Of a DNA stretch of 64,000 nucleotides, positions 42,372-53,959 are shown piece by piece (position 1 is the stretch's first letter; the number at the start of each line of letters is the position of its first letter). Location of the stretch: positions 1,944,771 through 2,008,770 of the forward strand of contig NC_091056.1 in the NCBI RefSeq assembly GCF_963966145.1, in the 5' to 3' direction. Origin of the DNA: Tenebrio molitor. Taxonomy: Eukaryota > Arthropoda > Insecta > Coleoptera > Tenebrionidae. The notes beneath the pieces are model-generated. The model did no database searches and was not told the origin of the DNA. It was given only the letters and a program-made list of their open reading frames with translations. Position numbers and translations under genes: made by a program.

Positions 42372-42872
42372 ATGATACTTTTAATTCGGTCTCTAATTCA
42401 TGTTAATTCAACTTTAGAACCAAACGGACTATCTCGTGATGACGGAAAACGCCCTGATGGGATGACTTTAGTACCGTGGAATAAAGGTCAACCTTTGGTT
42501 TGGGACGTTACTGTCGTAGATACACTTGCAGACAGTTACGTATTGAAAACATCTGAAGTCTCAGGTTTTGCCGCTGAAATGGCTTACAAACGCAAACATA
42601 ACAAATATCGTTCAATTATTTCGTCAAACTACATATTTAAAGGTTTAAAGGCCTTTGAAACCTTAGGCCCTTGGTGCAAAGAAACAATAGATTTCATTAA
42701 TGTCATCGGAGACCGACTTATCGCGGAATCAGGAGATTCAAAATCTAAGAAATTCCTTTTTGAGAGGATTTCCCTTGCCATTCAACGTGGAAACGCACTT
42801 TTCCAGATTCCGCATTATTATCGGAAATTTGCGTATTGTAAATTAAAAATGTTATTTTATGTTAAATTTTAA
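42372..42872 (+). CDS. C-terminal domain of a reverse-transcriptase-associated repeat protein, uninterrupted
   Basis: A 166-codon frame with LEPNGLSRDDGKRPDGMTLV, KGQPLVWDVTVVDTLADSYV, AAEMAYKRKHNKYRSI, FETLGPWCKETIDFINVIG and FLFERISLAIQRGNA. I recognise this block as the C-terminal part of multicopy animal proteins, often following a reverse transcriptase. RPDG followed by VWDVTVVD has the look of a PD-(D/E)xK nuclease core; that is inference. The first ATG is probably internal, since related proteins start earlier, and upstream sequence is broken. The family usually ends soon after QRGNA; here about 20 unrelated residues follow. An AATAAA lies near 42929. No stop or shift within, unlike every neighbour. 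Confidence 0.55.
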   Translation: MILLIRSLIHVNSTLEPNGLSRDDGKRPDGMTLVPWNKGQPLVWDVTVVDTLADSYVLKTSEVSGFAAEMAYKRKHNKYRSIISSNYIFKGLKAFETLGPWCKETIDFINVIGDRLIAESGDSKSKKFLFERISLAIQRGNALFQIPHYYRKFAYCKLKMLFYVKF

Positions 42873-43124
42873 TACATATTTTGTGATTAAAGATCATTAA
42901 TAACACTGTGTCTCTAATTTAGTTTTATCAAATAAATTTGGATGATCAATCAATAACAAATTGAGCAATTCATGCGGAAAACATTTTTTAAATGTTTCAA
43001 ATTTTGACTTATGTAAAAAGTCGAAAATTCATGTTACTCAATCTAAGTTCAATCTGATTTATTGCTAAATATAAAATTTCGAAAAATGAACGTTTTTTTT
43101 TCTTAAGTATTCTACATCCACCAT

Positions 43125-43260
43125 ATTGTAATGGTCCGAATAGGTTGGCTGAATTAAGAATTTTAATTTTTTAAATAATTTCAACGAAACGTTTATTTGG
43201 GGGGGAAATGCTGGTCAGTTGTAAATTTTATTTTCTCGATGCCTTTGTCGGCAAAAGTGG
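43125..43260. repeat. Dispersed repeat related to 22765-22890
   Basis: Shares ATTGTAATGGTCC, AATTTCAACGAAACGT and GATGCCTTTGTCGGCA in order with the interior of the TTA-flanked element. Probably a decayed relative. Confidence 0.65.
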
Positions 43261-44559
43261 TACTGCTGCAGTGCTCAAGTGAAATCCGCCGACTTTCTTG
43301 GAAAACGGTACGCGTCCGGGCAAGGTCAACAGATGGTCATGGGAAAAGAAAGATTGCCATAACACAATTTGGGAAGTCGAGTTAAAATAAAACCAGGGGA
43401 AAATTAAATTAATGAATTTGATGTCAGAAGATTTCAAATTGACAGAACCACCAAATTAATGTTCATTAGGTCAATTGACTTTTTTTAGCATTCTCCAATT
43501 TGTGTCATATGTATTTGTAATCAAAGAGCGTTCACAATCGACTCTTCAACTTCTACTTTGAGGTGAAATTTAAAAAAACACGATACAATGCTCTGCGGTT
43601 TCAGTGGTGTACGTGTTCTTTCGAAATTTCGGTGTTTCTGGATTGACATTGCTAATTGTTTCAAATTATTCAGTTGAATTCCAGAGGCAGTGTGTTTTCA
43701 CAAAATAAAAAACAATACCAACAAAACAATCTACTTTTGTTTATGCTCCCAGAAATCCCATTGACTTTTTCGGTATACCACGAAGTTGAAAACATGCGAG
43801 TGGAGAGTGGACCATCCCTTTTCATTATAAAGTAGATTTACCACATCAGGACATGGTTTATGTGAATTTCGAATTATTTGTTTTCATCATATGACAATGT
43901 GGATAATTTTTGTTTCAACAAAAAGTTAATATGTAGTATCATCGCCTTTCCTTACCGCCTCTTGGATGTTAACTGTGTGTTATCAGTTATCATAAATCAC
44001 AATATCAGTAATTTTACCTTAATTATTTTGTTAAACACGTTATTTTAGTTATTAATCAGTAATCACCTTCAAATAACTTGAACGGCGGAAATTTGGTTTG
44101 AAGTGTGTGAACTTTTAACCGAATCAAACCGATATGGTACGAAAGTCGAGTCTAAAATTTGTTATCTTGCTTTATCACAATATAAAAAAAAGGAAATATA
44201 CGTTCGATGACACTGTTGTCTTGTTTTATTCGTGGAAAAAATCTTATCAGTAATGCATTAAATACATGCTTTTTACAAATAAAATCAATTTTGGTAATTT
44301 GGGGAATATTGTGACAGTTGATGGCACTTTTGTTTCAAAGTTGACATTTCAAGTAAAATTTTAAATTTGAATCTAGACTAAACATAATTGTCATTTTTCT
44401 CAAAAAATTTTTTGTGCAAGATAACAAAATTTTCATGCTGTCCTTTAGACAATTAAAAGGGCTATCGGAATCAAGAAAAAAATAGGGGGTTTCCGTTTTA
44501 AAAAAATGTCGAGAGGTCATCACTCGAAAACAAATGACTCCTTGGAATTTTATTTGGTA
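43261..44559. other. AT-rich spacer, no gene
   Basis: Only one relic noted: about 43535-43590 matches one arm of the hairpin at 47215-47355 (GACTCTTCAAC, GAGGTGAAATTTAAAAAAAC). Confidence 0.45.
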
Positions 44560-45075
44560 TGTACTATCGCGGCCATCCAAAAGTGAAGGTTTTTGTTTTT
44601 ATAGTTTGATTTTTACTTTAAATCATAGGCGTCCTAAAATGTCAAAGTTTGACACTAGCGATAAAAAAATTATTGAAACAATTTTTTTTAAATGCCACAT
44701 CTCACTCCGATGCAGACAGCTAATGCTATTGCAAAGCTAGAAGAAAATTAGTCGTTGGGTGCTGTGGCGAGAGAATTACATTGCAGTCAGACTTGCATCT
44801 TCAATATAAAGAGGGGTTGGCAGAAAAACAGGCTTGAGAGGCCAATGCCATTAGGTGTTGGAAAGGTTTCTTTACTAAAGTTTACTTTCACTTTAATAAT
44901 GTATTAATTACTTCTCAGTCCCATTTTTAGTAAAAATTATTTACTACAACTTTTTATTATTAAAATAGTAACGCCTGCTGCACGAACCCCAATGAATACA
45001 GCCTGATTTAATCTAACGAAAAATACGGAAATTTTCGCAAGCTATCGTTCACTTTTGGATGGCCGCGATTGTACA
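44560..45075. mobile_element. 516-bp deleted mariner/Tc1-like element
   Basis: Ends TGTACTATCGCGGCCATCCA and TGTACAATCGCGGCCATCCA, 27 of 28 matching, flanked by TA (44558-44559, 45076-45077). It retains a transposase N-terminal fragment, so it is an internal deletion derivative. Confidence 0.88.
44692..44880 (+). pseudogene. Tc1/mariner-type transposase HTH fragment
   Basis: MPHLTPMQTANAIAKLEEN, TAG, then SLGAVARELHCSQTCI and NIKRGWQKNRLERPMPLG. This is the first helix-turn-helix (LEEG.S...VAR.LG.S...V..I..RW) of Tc1-like transposases. The catalytic domain has been deleted. Confidence 0.6.
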
Positions 45076-45330
45076 TATTTTTATAAACTAAAATTGAGCC
45101 GTCCAAAGATTTTTTTGAAAAAAATTTTTTCCCTACCGGTTAGGAATGTAGGCTGTGGATACCTCATTTGAGGTGAGAAAATTCAACTTTCTCGCTAAGG
45201 TAAGAAAGTTAATCATGAAATGTTTATGGTAAAACTGTACCAAAATACAAATTTGAAAAGTGTCAAAAGTAAAATAAGTTATTGATAAATGAAAGCCAAT
45301 TCAATAAAGCAAGTTGGTAGATCAATCATA

Positions 45331-46357
45331 CAGGCTGTTTGATAAAAAACGCCTCAACCCATAACTTTTTTATTTATTACCCGATTTCAATGAACAAAAA
45401 AACCAAAGGTATGGTTTTTCATACGCTACAAAACAGCCATAAAATATATTTTTTTGGTGTTATCTTCAATAGCTAACTATAGTCAACTTTTTTTTTTTTT
45501 AAATGGGCACATGTAGTTTTTTTAGGCTCAGTCTGGTAAGGTTTTTTTTCTGAATCTAAAGATATATTGAAAGTTATCATTTGTGGTCCATAGTTAATTG
45601 AAATTACCCACCTTATGAAATTTTTAAGTCCCGTGAAAAACAATCGGAATACAAAGTGCGGTAAATGTCATCCAAACGTCAGCTTAGAAATTTTCATGTG
45701 CTTTTTTAAACCTTTTTTTATTTAAGTATAAAAGAACAACATTGCCAGTCATGCAGGATAGCAGTCATTTGACTATTATTTTATATTCGAGTGTAATAAA
45801 AATCGTAATTAGTCAAAAACAAAAATTTAATAGAAAAATAATAATAATAATAATAAAATAAAATTATTTGATAGTATTATCCGTAATAGTGTATGTACCC
45901 CGGCAAAATTGCCGTGCCGCCGGGTGGTGGAGGGTTAAAAATAAAATAATATTTTATTTTTAATAATTCATGTTTTCCAAGAAAATAATAATAAAACATC
46001 TCAAGATTGCATTTGTTGCTATTTATATTCCAATTGTTTTTCACGGCTTACTTGAAAATTTTATAACAAGCTGAACCACAATTAAAAATTGTTTTTTTTT
46101 TCATTTAGCTATGGACCACAATACATCATTAGATTCAGAAAAAAAAAACTCTACCAGACTGAGCCTAAAAAACTACATGTGTCCATTTAAAAAAAAAAGT
46201 TGACTATCGTTAGCTATTGAAAATAACGCCAAAAAAAAATATATTTTATGGCTGTTTTGTAGCGCATGAAAAACCATATCTTTGGTTTTTTTGTTCATTG
46301 AAATCGGGTAATAAATAAAAAAGTTGTGGGTTGAGGCGTTTTTTATCAAACAGCCTG
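45331..46357. mobile_element. 1027-bp TA-flanked element with about 235-bp arms
   Basis: Ends CAGGCTGTTTGATAAAAAAC on both sides, TA outside (45329-45330, 46358-46359). Arms nearly identical. The interior holds a GC-rich hyphenated palindrome (about 45880-45940) that recurs inverted at about 49510-49590. No gene. Confidence 0.87.
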
Positions 46358-46394
46358 TATAATCTGGAAAATAAGCAGAAAAGCTAGGTAGGTA

Positions 46395-46606
46395 TAGTTG
46401 ACTCAAGTTGCAAAAAAACCACTTGTCATTTGCAACAGCATTTTTTTCATATTTTTGAACCAAATAAAGGCACAAAGGGGCCAGAAAATCATAGTTTGGG
46501 TTGAATATTTTCCATATAAGTACAGTTTTAAAGTAATTTCAAATGACTAATGCCATAAAAGTGCTGTTGCAAATGCAAAGTGGTTTTTTGCAACTTGAGT
46601 CAACTT
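46395..46606. mobile_element. 212-bp TA-flanked MITE family B, copy 1
   Basis: Palindromic ends with GTTGACTCAAGTTGC and TTTGCAACAGCA, TA outside (46393-46394, 46607-46608). Same family as 57197-57406, but the outermost 20 bp differ. Confidence 0.8.
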
Positions 46607-46859
46607 TACTACAACTTCTGTCTATATCAAATTTTCAAACAAAAGTCAAATCTTCAATGCAATGACAAGTAAATTAAACAAATAACCCAGCCTACTATTC
46701 AATTCTCACAATTTTCGTTTTAATCAGGAATATAACCATCTTTTTTTGACTTTTTTCAACGAAGTTGTGCCGGTAGGGAAAAAAATTGTATTCAAACCTT
46801 GTTAAGAAAGTGCCCTTGCAGACCTTGGGCACTTACAAACCTCGCCTACGGCTCGGTTT

Positions 46860-47080
46860 GGGCAGGGCCGGATTGCGGCGATGGTCAACTTTTAAATCTC
46901 CGGTTTAAAATGTACCTGGAAAGGTGATGCCAGGATTGCGACAGTGATAGCATTCGGGTAAAAAGGGACAGGGCCGGATTGCGGCGATGGACTTATAAAT
47001 CTTCCGTTTAAAATGCACCTGAAAAAATGATACAACTTTTCGAATTCCGTTTACATAGATTTTGACATTGCAGCTCTTAA
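46860..47080. repeat. Tandem duplication of about 106 bp
   Basis: AGGGCCGGATTGCGGCGATG occurs near 46864 and 46970, each followed by a similar TTTAAAATG(T/C)ACCTG stretch. A related inverted CGCAATCCGGCC lies near 47529, so this may be the end of a larger element of about 0.8 kb. Confidence 0.65.
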
Positions 47081-47214
47081 ATGTGCAACACCAGTTCACA
47101 CCTCGTTTGGTAGTACATACCTACTTTTTTCAGAGTATGTATTTAAAAGAATGAACTCTTCACCACGTTTTCCATCTTCACTTCCCCACTTGTGTGGTTA
47201 ACTAATATCGTTTT

Positions 47215-47355
47215 TTTTTTCACCTCATAGTAGGCGTTGAAGAGTCGATTGTGAACGCACTCTACAGGTTACGGATCACGGATTAGCTGTTTAAATTTTA
47301 CGTTTTACACGACTCTTCAACGCCTACTGTGAGGTGAAATTTAAAAAAACACTCG
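47215..47355. repeat. Short foldback element
   Basis: TTCACCTCATAGTAGGCGTT and its inverse CAACGCCTACTGTGAGGTGA flank about 70 bp. One arm recurs at about 43535-43590. Confidence 0.65.
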
Positions 47356-48411
47356 ACTAACCATAGTTTTGAAAAGCTGGATATTTGTAACAGGGCTTTT
47401 ATGCTAAGTAATAGACGTTTTAGGATTAAATAAAAAGATGCATAGTAATTTCGTCGACCTTTTCAGGTACAATTTCAAATCCGCCGCAAAACGGCCATCC
47501 ATGTACAGGGTAAGTATGACCATGGCCGCAATCCGGCCACACCGCTCGGTTTATAATCTTTGCCTGCGGTCTGCAAGAAAGCACTTTCTTACATTGGTTT
47601 GAAATATACTATTGTTTAATTTTTATTGAATTTATTTCATACTTTTGCCGGTCACTGTATAATTTTCATTACTACTTTTAATTATTGTGAACAATACTTT
47701 TCTAAACATGTCTGCATTTTAAATGAAAATCAATGGAATTTATAAATTGAGAAGAGAGCAATTGGACGTCATTAAGACAAATTTACATTTTTAATTGGAA
47801 ATGGATATTTTCCGCGATGGTAATAAAATCAAATTTATAAATACCGCGTTGATCAGAGTACCGTGAAAGGAACTGAGACAGAAAAACCTCGCACATTATT
47901 TTTATGTAAAAAAACCTAGGACCTCTTAATTTGGGTTTCCAATTATAAAATTTTACTAAATTTAGGGAATTTAATGATATCTATTGGCTACACCTGCCAA
48001 CACCTGTCATTTTTAATGTCCTTGAAAGTAAGCAAACTCTCATTTAAAATTTGAACGTGTTATTAAAAGCCCAAAAAATGTTCTCGTAAAAAAAATCTTA
48101 TTCTGGAAACCTAGAATTCCAATTAAAATTTAAAACATTGCAGCTTTATTGTTGTAGGTACTCTTAATTCGTTAAACAAATTTCTGAAATAACAATATTT
48201 GCGTGAGTGTCGCTTCCAAAACATAACATACTGAAAAATACTAAACTTTCCATCCTGCCAGTAGTTAACCTACGCCTATGATGTTAACAGAATTACAGCT
48301 GTGAATCAGAATGAAGTTTCGGTACAGGTGTTTTCAATTGTTATAAACCGTTGTTGAAATTATAACAAAAGTTACGCGTTATTCAACTTTCTACACCATA
48401 GACACTCGTCT
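47356..48411. other. AT-rich spacer, no gene
   Basis: Contains the CGCAATCCGGCC relic near 47529. No coding motif. Confidence 0.4.
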
Positions 48412-49155
48412 CTGTGACTGCGAAAAAAAGTATGGATACAGCTAAATATTTTTAAAACGGTTTAGCAGAGCTCGTTCAAATTTGGCATGCAGTTAGAAGT
48501 GTTTAAAATCTATCATCTGAGATTTCTTTAATTTTCTAACATCATTTATTTAGAAGATACAAGGCCAACTTGATTTTTTTTAAATGGCACGGGGGTCAAA
48601 TTTAATATTTTTGAAAATAGTATTTTTTTGTGAATTCAGTGATCTAATACATGCATGTCTTATTTTAATCGAAACTTTATAAAAATTTAATAAAATATAA
48701 AATTTAGTTAACCTGGAAATGTTAAATTTAGCTATCGTTAGTTCTTTTCCGCCAGTACTTTGTACTTTATCAAAAAAATAAATAAAAGTTAATAATAAGT
48801 GTAAAAATTAGACATTCAACTGAAACAAAATACAAATTTAATAAAAAAATAAAAAGTTTAAACACGAAATACATAATTTTTATGCTAAAAATATTTTCAA
48901 AATGGCGACCATGTGGGCATATGTTACATCACTGAATTCACAAAAAAATACTCTTTTCAAAAATATTACATTTGACCCACCGTGCGATAAAAAAAAAAAT
49001 CAAGTTGGCCTTGTATCTAAATAAATGATGTTAGAAAATTGAAGAAATCTCATATGATAGAATTTAAACACTTCTAACTGTGTGCCAAATTTCAACAAGC
49101 TCTGCTAAACCGTTGTGAAAATATTCAGCTGTATCCATACTTATTAGCGACTCTG
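48412..49155. mobile_element. About 744-bp TA-flanked element with about 220-bp arms
   Basis: The right end CAGAGTCGCTAATAAGTATG lies inside a TA at 49156-49157. The left end is more diverged (TGTGACTGCGAAAAAAAGTATG). Arms match through GGCCTTGTATCT and CACTGAATTCACAAAAAAAT. No transposase. Confidence 0.78.
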
Positions 49156-49721
49156 TATAATCTATGAGTGAACGGAGTACGATAAACTATCTCTCTCGGA
49201 CCTACGTATAGGCATAGATTTTTTTGTCGCACTGATTTAAAATTTATATTCGCATCGGGTAATTATTTAAAACCCTCGTATTCGTCTGGATTTTTTGTAC
49301 CTATTTTTAATATCAATTAATAAATCTGTCATACAAATTTCAGACTGCCTAAAGTATATTTTTTGCGTACACTAAAAAAATTACTTTGAGGCAGTCGGGC
49401 TGTACTTTAAAACCGTCCAAATAATCTGGCATTTTTATTTCTGTCATCTATAAATGTTAAACTAAAAAATTAATATAATTTCAAGTTATTATTATTCAAG
49501 TTATTTTTTAGTATCCCACCTCCACCCGGCGGCACGACAATTTTGCCGGAGTACATACACTATTACGGATAATACTATCAAGTAATAGTGCAGTGCTTAT
49601 CAACACAATTACCGGCGTCTCGCCTCCACATTTTGACTTTTTTGTGTTTTATGTTCTGTGTCAATGTTAAGGAATTTCCTCACGATATGACATGAGTATA
49701 ATAATATACCTTTTTGAATTT

Positions 49722-49949
49722 AGGCAGAATATAGCCTAAGGGAGTCCGTTTCGGCTCAGGGACGCGAGGGTCCCGGGTTCGATTCCGACCCAGGGCAAAA
49801 TTAAAAAAAAAAAAAAAAGGCTATATTCTGTCTCGTGGTTCGGAAGTCACGTTAAGCCATTGGTCCCGGTCTATTGAGTTGTTCATCATGCCCCTCATAG
49901 ATTTGTAAACCAGTCGTAGACTGTGTAACAAATTTATAAATTTTTATTT
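49722..49949 (+). mobile_element. tRNA-derived SINE with perfect 15-bp target duplication
   Basis: Flanked by TACCTTTTTGAATTT at 49707-49721 and 49950-49964. A pol III A-box-like TAGCCTAAGGG (about 49732) and B box GGTTCGATTCC (49776-49786) have tRNA-like spacing. A (A)16-18 tract follows at about 49800. The 3' part includes TTAAGCCATTGGTCCCGGTC and CATCATGCCCCTCATAG, a tail type seen in insect SINEs. Not a tRNA gene: no foldable acceptor stem was evident. Confidence 0.82.
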
Positions 49950-49964
49950 TACCTTTTTGAATTT

Positions 49965-50552
49965 CAACCAGCAATGTGTTCTCTAAGTCCAAAATTTTTA
50001 AATTTTTAAAAAGAGATTGCTATTCCTGTTGCTGAAATTATAAATGGTAAAATCGAAATTTTTTCTAAACACCAAAGATTTCTCATAGCAACGGAGAGTT
50101 CTAAATATTTATTAATTTTTGTATTATATGTCTGTGTTATATTGTGTGAATTTGGAACAGTTATATCTAAAAGATATGCTTGCTTTTGTTATTATTATTA
50201 TTATTATTAATTTCGCATTTTTCAGCCAAACGGTAAGTTTTATCATAAAAATAGATCACACAAAAATTGTAGAGCATGCAATTCTCCATAAAAAATGTTC
50301 TTATATTTTTTTCTTAAGAATAACCATTTCTGAGATATAGCGATTCAAAAAGTTGTGTTCTTCATAATATGCACACGTTTCCACGCCACCTGTGAGGTAG
50401 TATACTTGGCGCGTTTTTTTTAACGTGGTTTCCCCAGTAGGCCTTTTCCACGATCTATTGTGGTTCTGTTTCATTAAAAAATATTGTATCAAATGAAAAA
50501 TGGTATATTGGAGATGATAAAAGCGACGTAAATTATGAGTAATAGGGGAAAA
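49965..50552. other. AT-rich spacer, no gene
   Basis: Short frames only; an ATT microsatellite at about 50186-50208. Confidence 0.4.
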
Positions 50553-51156
50553 TTATTCGTCTGATTGATAGTTATCTGATGGTACTTCAAGTGTACTGTC
50601 TTCTTGGTCTTCTTCTTCTTCTTCATCTTCCTGCTGGATACAAGTAAATTGTTCTAAGAGCGATGAATCAGATGTCTCCTCGTAGATATCGTAAGCATCC
50701 TCTCCTAATGGCGACTCAACATTGGAGCATGATTGGCCTTGACAACTGGTACATGCTAATGAATAAAAAAATCCAACTTTTTTGCAGCCACATTTAGCAT
50801 TACACCCATTTTTGCAAATGCAAAAAATTATGTTGAGGAGTTTTTCCGGTGCAGGTGGGAGTAAAGTGTGAATTGGTTCCAATGTATTATCAACTATGTA
50901 ATTTCCAACCCCAGTCTTCTGAGTCCAGTTTATTACCAAGCCACACTTGAACTTGATAATATACCCGAAATAGATGTTGCTGAGTAGAAGCAGAGGTTGG
51001 GGAAAGACATGCCAATTGCACTCGTTTTTTGTTACGGGTATTTTTTACAAAAGATAAGTATCGAAACTTATCTAAGCAGGTTTGATTTCTTAAGCCATGC
51101 ATGAGAAGCCTGAATATTAATTTCTGGTTGTTCCAGTTCTTTAAAGTATATCCCAT
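50553..51156 (-). pseudogene. Cys-rich repeat protein, C-terminal part, one frameshift
   Basis: The minus strand reads CLDKFRYLSFVKN, VQLACLSPTSASTQQHLFRV, YYQVQVWLGNKLDSEDWGWK, shifts frame near 50905, then LPPAPEKLLNIIFCICKNGC, CGCKKVGFFYSLACTSCQGQ and SCSNVE. An acidic tail follows. I know this order (LPPT..A...H..R...Q...W.G, then a CXC-like C.C..GC...C.CRK.G..CS..C..C.G..C.N cluster) from unnamed multicopy arthropod proteins. It is probably transposon-encoded and zinc-binding. Role unknown. Confidence 0.65.
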
Positions 51157-51163
51157 GTAAAAA

Positions 51164-52496
51164 CTACTGTTTTATATTTGCTATATTGTCAGGTATATTT
51201 GGTTTAACAATATCTAAAATTATATTATCACTTAAATTTAGAGGTGTGTAACCTTTATGCGCTGAAACCAAAGCATTAAAAAAAATGTTATCACGAGCTC
51301 TATTGAGGAAATAATTTTTTAGTGAAGCAATTTGATTGTGTTGCAGTATTTCTAGATTTGTAAAACCCCTACCACCGTTTTCGCGTGGTAAATTAAATCT
51401 TTCAATAGCAGATTTAGGGTGATGTTTACTAAATTTGGTAAAAAGACCTCTGGTTTTAATGTTTACATGCTGTAAATTAGTTTTGGACCATTTTATAACA
51501 CCAAAAGAATAGGTCAGCAATGGAACAGCATATGTATTAACTGCTTTAATTAAATTATTACCGTTTAACTTTGATTTTAAAAGAGATTTAATTCTTAAAT
51601 AAAATTGCTTTTCTAAATTTTCTTTTATAATTGAGTGTTGAATATGATTTGATTGATTAATACCTAAATATTTATAAAATTCTCCTTTATCTAAATTTTT
51701 AATGATTTCTCATTCTTGAGTTATATATTCTAAATTTTCGTAATGACCGCGACATATTGATTGCGTTTTACACTTATCAATACCAAAACTCATGCCAATA
51801 ACATTTTAGAAATTTTCAGTTATTGTTACTAAAGATAAAATGTGATTCTTTTTAGATGCATAAAGTTTTATGTCATCCATATAAAGGTGATTTAATTTGG
51901 ATAGTGTGGTATTATTAAGTCTAATTTTAAAACCATATCGAGTGCTATTTAATAGATTTGTCAAAAGATTAATGGCTAGACAAAACCATAAAGGACTTAA
52001 AGAATCTCCTTGATAAATTCCCCGTTTAATTTGAATAGGCTCGGTTTTTAATTTAGTATTGTTTATTGATACATTTTAAGTAGTTCTCCAAAATGTCGTA
52101 ACATGGGATAAAAAGTTAATCAAATCCAAATTAATTTTATAAATTTTAAGAATTTTAAGTATAGTGGAACCAGAAATATAGTGTTTTTATGGACTCTGGT
52201 CGATAATTTCTTTTACAATTTTGGGGTCACTTTTATTACCAACTTGAAGAGAGTTATAAATCTTCTATGACAGATGTTTTTGAGCCATCTGAAAATGGAC
52301 CATCGGAGACAAAGGTAGGTAGAGCCCAGTCGCGCGACGAGTGCCAGAAGTTTATTGCCCTGCCATAACTGACCCTCTCAAGTTAATGTACTCCATCCCT
52401 CATAAAAACACTATATTTCTGGTTCCACTATAACCATGAATGTGGTACTGAATCATAGGCTTTTTTGTAGTCTACGAATGCGGTATAAATACTTTT
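51164..52496 (-). pseudogene. Non-LTR reverse transcriptase, interrupted by two transposons
   Basis: The minus strand shows motif A SIYTAFVDYKKAYDSVPHSW (about 52437-52496), a 269-bp MITE (52162-52430), then LKILKIYKINLDLINFLSHV. Next are motif B RGIYQGDSLSPLWFCLAINL, the catalytic HLYMDDIKLYAS, MSFGIDKCKT and GEFYKYLGINQ. The thumb reads NTYAVPLLTYSFGVIKWSKT and GLFTKFSKHHPKSAIERFNL with PRENGGRG. Several stops and shifts occur. A 2.5-kb transposon (52497-55015) cuts the gene upstream of motif A. The block order recalls R2/R4-type elements with a C-terminal nuclease, but clade is uncertain. Confidence 0.75.
52162..52430. mobile_element. 269-bp TA-flanked MITE inside the reverse transcriptase
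   Basis: Inverted ends TAGTGGAACCAGAAATATAG, about 31 bp long, TA outside (52160-52161, 52431-52432). Confidence 0.85.
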
Positions 52497-52695
52497 GGGC
52501 GTATCCGAGTTGGGCCCGGTACCTGAGATAATCCTCGCTCAAATTTATCGGCCCCCAAGTATCTCCCCAATCCGGGCACCGCCTAATCCGATAAGGAGTA
52601 GGGCCATCCGGCCAACAACTAATTATAAAAATCTTAATTTTAGTTCCATTTGAATATTTGCTAGTGAATCTGTAAATACCTACCTAGTCTCAGAA

Positions 52696-52974
52696 ATGGA
52701 AGTGAAATCAATTTTGAGTGAAGACGATGAAATTCGGTGGGGTTGTGTCAACAAAAAATCAAACTGCCTTGCAAAAGTGTAAACCTTCGGTTCCGAACCA
52801 ACGAATGTGATCAGCAGTGATCTTATTCATAATCACCCCAAAGAAGAAAATATAGAGAGGCAAGCACTGAGTAATGGCGTCAAAAGAAAAGCTCTAGACA
52901 ATTTGACACACAAACCTGCAAAACTATTGCGTCAAGAATTGCGACAAAATGGTTTTTTGCACGAGCGGGCGTGA
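52696..52974 (+). pseudogene. FLYWCH-type zinc finger fragment
   Basis: ATG 52696 opens DDEIRWGCVNKKSNCLAKV, an in-frame TAA (52780-52782), then SEPTNVISSDLIHNHPKEEN, ERQALSNGVKRKALDN and KPAKLLRQELRQNG. The pattern W.C......C.A.......HNH and the following helical KRKA block match the FLYWCH finger of insect genes and Mutator-like transposons, a DNA or protein-binding module. It lies inside the 2.5-kb transposon, so it is either part of a lost transposase or captured host sequence. Confidence 0.65.
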
Positions 52975-53959
52975 AATTGAATTTTAAGACGCTGTTAGCG
53001 GGCGTAAAATAGCACTTTTCAGCTAGGGCCGGTTTTCAGCCCTAGGGCCATATGCCTTTTTATAAATTTTCGTTGACATTAAAGGCAATAAGTTCAAGGC
53101 TGCTGAATTTGCAGCTTTTGCCACATCGGATGGTGTACAGCAGCTATCATTTTCTTCGCCTTGTAACATAATTAAGCTGCGTTATTTACACAAATAAACT
53201 GAAACTTTCACGTTTCAATTGTGGTTTTCATTTAAATTTATAAATAACATAACCATTGTTTTATTACTATTGTTACCCGTGGGCTGTTTGGGTGGGTCTA
53301 GGCCAACTCGACACCAAACCTTAGAAGCAATAAACATTGACCGGCCAACTCGACACCAAAAAAAGCAGGTAGTTTTCAAAGACACCCCAAGAGATAAGCC
53401 AACTCGACACTAAGCGCCCACTCACTACCTATCTATATGATGCCCCCTAGTAGATTTTTGTTTGCTACGCACTATTTTATTTTAAATCGTTCTACCTTAC
53501 GCACCCAAATATTAATATTTTTGTAAAAACTCTTCTTGAGTATCAATGTTTTATACAGTTACGTCAAAATTCAGAGTATTACAACGCAAATAATTGTAAA
53601 AACCAAAAAAGTAAAAGAAGCAGAGAAATTTGTATCTCAGAAAATATTTGAATATGATAATTGTCAAATATTTAAATCTATTTCATATAGATATAAGATT
53701 AATAATTAATTAGTAGTCTTGTAGTTAATACTTAATTTTAAATGTCCTATAAAAATAACATTATATTTGTATATTCCCCTGATATATTCCCGCAAGAACT
53801 CTAGTCACTGGCTGCGAAATTAAAGAGGGACCGTCCCAGGTAGACAATGCCGAGTTGGCTTGACCGCGGTGCCGAGTTGGCCGGTTATACATGGGCTACC
53901 GGTGCCGAGATGGCCTGTTGTACTTTATTACAAATTTTACCTAGGTATAATAAAGTGCC

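Noticed and set aside
49770..49800. tRNA gene suggested by the B box GGTTCGATTCC
   Set aside because: No matching acceptor stem or full cloverleaf; target duplications and tail identify a SINE.
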